Shown in pieces: positions 62,772 through 64,000 of a stretch of 64,000 nt of DNA. The translations under genes and the position numbers were made by a program. Position 1 is the first letter of the stretch. Each line of letters opens with the position of its first letter. Source of the DNA: Nitrospira sp. CR1.2 (GTDB lineage Bacteria; Nitrospirota; Nitrospiria; Nitrospirales; Nitrospiraceae); NCBI GenBank assembly GCA_014055495.1, contig WIAG01000014.1, positions 1 to 64,000 of the forward strand, written 5' to 3'. Below the pieces are notes generated by a model, which was not told the origin of the DNA, searched no databases, and saw nothing but the letters and a program-made list of their open reading frames with translations.

Positions 62772-63980
62772 TCACAGTCGTGAGAGTGGCCCTGCCACGA
62801 AGCGCCCGCCTTGCATCACGCCGGCGATCCGTTCCGGTTTCTGCAGCAGGTCGATCTTTCTCAGCGGGTTTCCTTCCACGAACAGGAGATCCGCCTGCTT
62901 TCCCGCTTCGATGGTGCCGATTTCCTCGGACAGGCGCAGCAATCGTGCGGCGGCGGAGGTGCTGGTCATGATCGCATCCATCGGGGCCATACCCAGGCTT
63001 ACCATCCGCGCCAGTTCCTGGGCATTGTCTCCGTGATAGTTGAACGGCGTACCGGCATCGGTGCCGAGTGCGATGGGCACCCCGCGTCGCACGGCTGCGC
63101 GGAAACTCTTCTCGTGTTGTTTGACCATATTCTTCGCTTTGGCGCGAGCGCTGTCTGGAATGCCACAGCCGCTCGGGCAGGCAGCCGTAGTGGCGAGGGC
63201 GGACAGGGTCGGCACCATGTAGACGCCTTGCCGGCGCATCATCCCGGCGGCTTCGTCGTCCATCAATGTGGCATGTTCGATCGAGTGCACGCCGGCGCGC
63301 AAGGCGTTCTTCATTCCGGTCGCTCCATGGGCATGGGCGGCGACATGTCGCCCGCTTGCGGCGGCGACCTCTACGGCGGCTTGTAATTCTTCCACAGTCA
63401 TCTGGGCCTCATCGGGGGACGTGCCGGGTGTCAGCACCCCGCCGGAGGCAATGACCTTGATGACCTCCGCCCCGGCATCGAGTTGATCCTGTACGGCCGC
63501 TCGGACCGCGGCAACCCCGTCCGCTTCGCGCCCGATGAAGCGGGCATGTCCGCCCGGCATACAGATGGCCAGCCCGGCAGCCACGATGCGTGGCCCCGGG
63601 GTCAGGCCTGTTGTGATGGCGTGCTTTAGTGCAAAGACGGCGTGATCGCGGAATCCCACGTCACGCACGGTCGTAAATCCGGCCTGCAGCGTGCGGCGGG
63701 CCAGCTCGGCGGCCTTGAGCAGCGTGACGGATGAAGATTCACCTTCAACCGCCGCCACGACATCGGCTTCCGCGCCCAGGGAGAAGTGGACGTGACAATC
63801 GATGAGTCCCGGGAGGACGGTGAGACCGCGACCGTCGATGCGCTGCGCCCCCTTGGGGATCCGGATGGTGCGGTCTGAGCCGGCTGCCACGATGCGGGTC
63901 CCATCGATGAGGAGTGCGCCCTGTTCAAGTCGCCCTCCGAGGCCGTCAAGAATTCGAATGTGCCGGATCGCAATAGTCAT
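62772..63980 (-). CDS. Metal-dependent amidohydrolase (imidazolonepropionase/prolidase-like)
   Basis: 402 residues. The metal site DCHVHF after LPGLID, the lysine in EVIKVIASGG, histidines in AAHAHG and HSIEHA, and the catalytic D in LGTDAGTPF are all present, so it should be active. The closest group is the secreted/cytoplasmic Xaa-Pro dipeptidase-like amidohydrolases that also include organophosphate-active enzymes. No signal peptide. The substrate is not predictable. The gene is complete and ends 20 bases before the window edge. Confidence 0.92.
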   Translation of the reverse strand: MTIAIRHIRILDGLGGRLEQGALLIDGTRIVAAGSDRTIRIPKGAQRIDGRGLTVLPGLIDCHVHFSLGAEADVVAAVEGESSSVTLLKAAELARRTLQAGFTTVRDVGFRDHAVFALKHAITTGLTPGPRIVAAGLAICMPGGHARFIGREADGVAAVRAAVQDQLDAGAEVIKVIASGGVLTPGTSPDEAQMTVEELQAAVEVAAASGRHVAAHAHGATGMKNALRAGVHSIEHATLMDDEAAGMMRRQGVYMVPTLSALATTAACPSGCGIPDSARAKAKNMVKQHEKSFRAAVRRGVPIALGTDAGTPFNYHGDNAQELARMVSLGMAPMDAIMTSTSAAARLLRLSEEIGTIEAGKQADLLFVEGNPLRKIDLLQKPERIAGVMQGGRFVAGPLSRL

Positions 63981-64000
63981 GGAGCCTCGCTGATCGGAAT

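Overview
The window is a GC-rich bacterial chromosome segment. The order rplU-rpmA-obgE-proB-nadD-rsfS-TPR protein, the secG-tpiA-pgk-gap block, several small secreted proteins and the dispersed palindromic repeats together look most like a Nitrospira-type (Nitrospirota) nitrite oxidiser. That is an inference from gene content: there is no rRNA, tRNA or nitrite oxidoreductase gene here. I saw no prophage, insertion sequence, CRISPR array or plasmid function.

Layout. 1-2663: the 3' part of an FtsX-type permease gene, convergent with bioB. 2766-8277 (minus): one housekeeping operon, rplU-rpmA-obgE-proB-nadD-rsfS-lapB-like, with a long base-paired element over the obgE ribosome binding site. 8359-9310: ilvE. 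9677-13238 (minus): gap-pgk-tpiA-secG, the central block of lower glycolysis plus a Sec subunit, behind a good sigma-70 promoter. 13378-20411: mutS2, a NarL-type two-component pair and three small secreted proteins. 20441-26584: a haem protein coupled to a trypsin/FGE fusion protein, then a CHASE2 cyclase, an SH3 protein and an M48 lipoprotein protease. 26585-26900: a two-part palindromic repeat.

26907-30208 (minus): an NtrC-family regulator and its kinase, coupled by ATGA. 30302-31680 (minus): a cysteine-rich secreted protein and queG. 31876-32745: a sigma-54-type promoter and a REC-PAS regulator. 32861-38012: a second copy of one repeat module, an SRPBCC protein, thiI, another copy of the large palindromic repeat, trxB, coaE and a beta-helix protein. 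38271-42945: two large glycoside hydrolases (MGH1-like and debranching). 43047-51091: lipoproteins, a HbpS/GlcG-like protein, a beta-hydroxyacid dehydrogenase, an enolase-superfamily epimerase, a sulfite-oxidase-fold protein, two very small genes and a TVP38/DedA protein. 51290-54420: a tight four-gene cluster (radical SAM, DUF547 lipoprotein, di-iron ferritin-like protein, glycosyltransferase) with no function I recognise. 55120-57801: a DHH-CBS-poly(A)-polymerase fusion. 58223-61956 (minus): a 5-oxoprolinase operon with an MFS transporter. 62063-63980: a DnaJ-domain protein and an amidohydrolase.

Two patterns cut across the genes. First, seven genes have a sigma-70-like -10 element ending only 6-10 nt before the start codon and no Shine-Dalgarno sequence, which predicts leaderless mRNAs. 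Second, two intergenic spaces hold a large hairpin repeat whose outer arms differ between copies but keep pairing. The best candidates for something undescribed are these two patterns, the obgE leader helix and the radical SAM/DUF547/di-iron/glycosyltransferase cluster.
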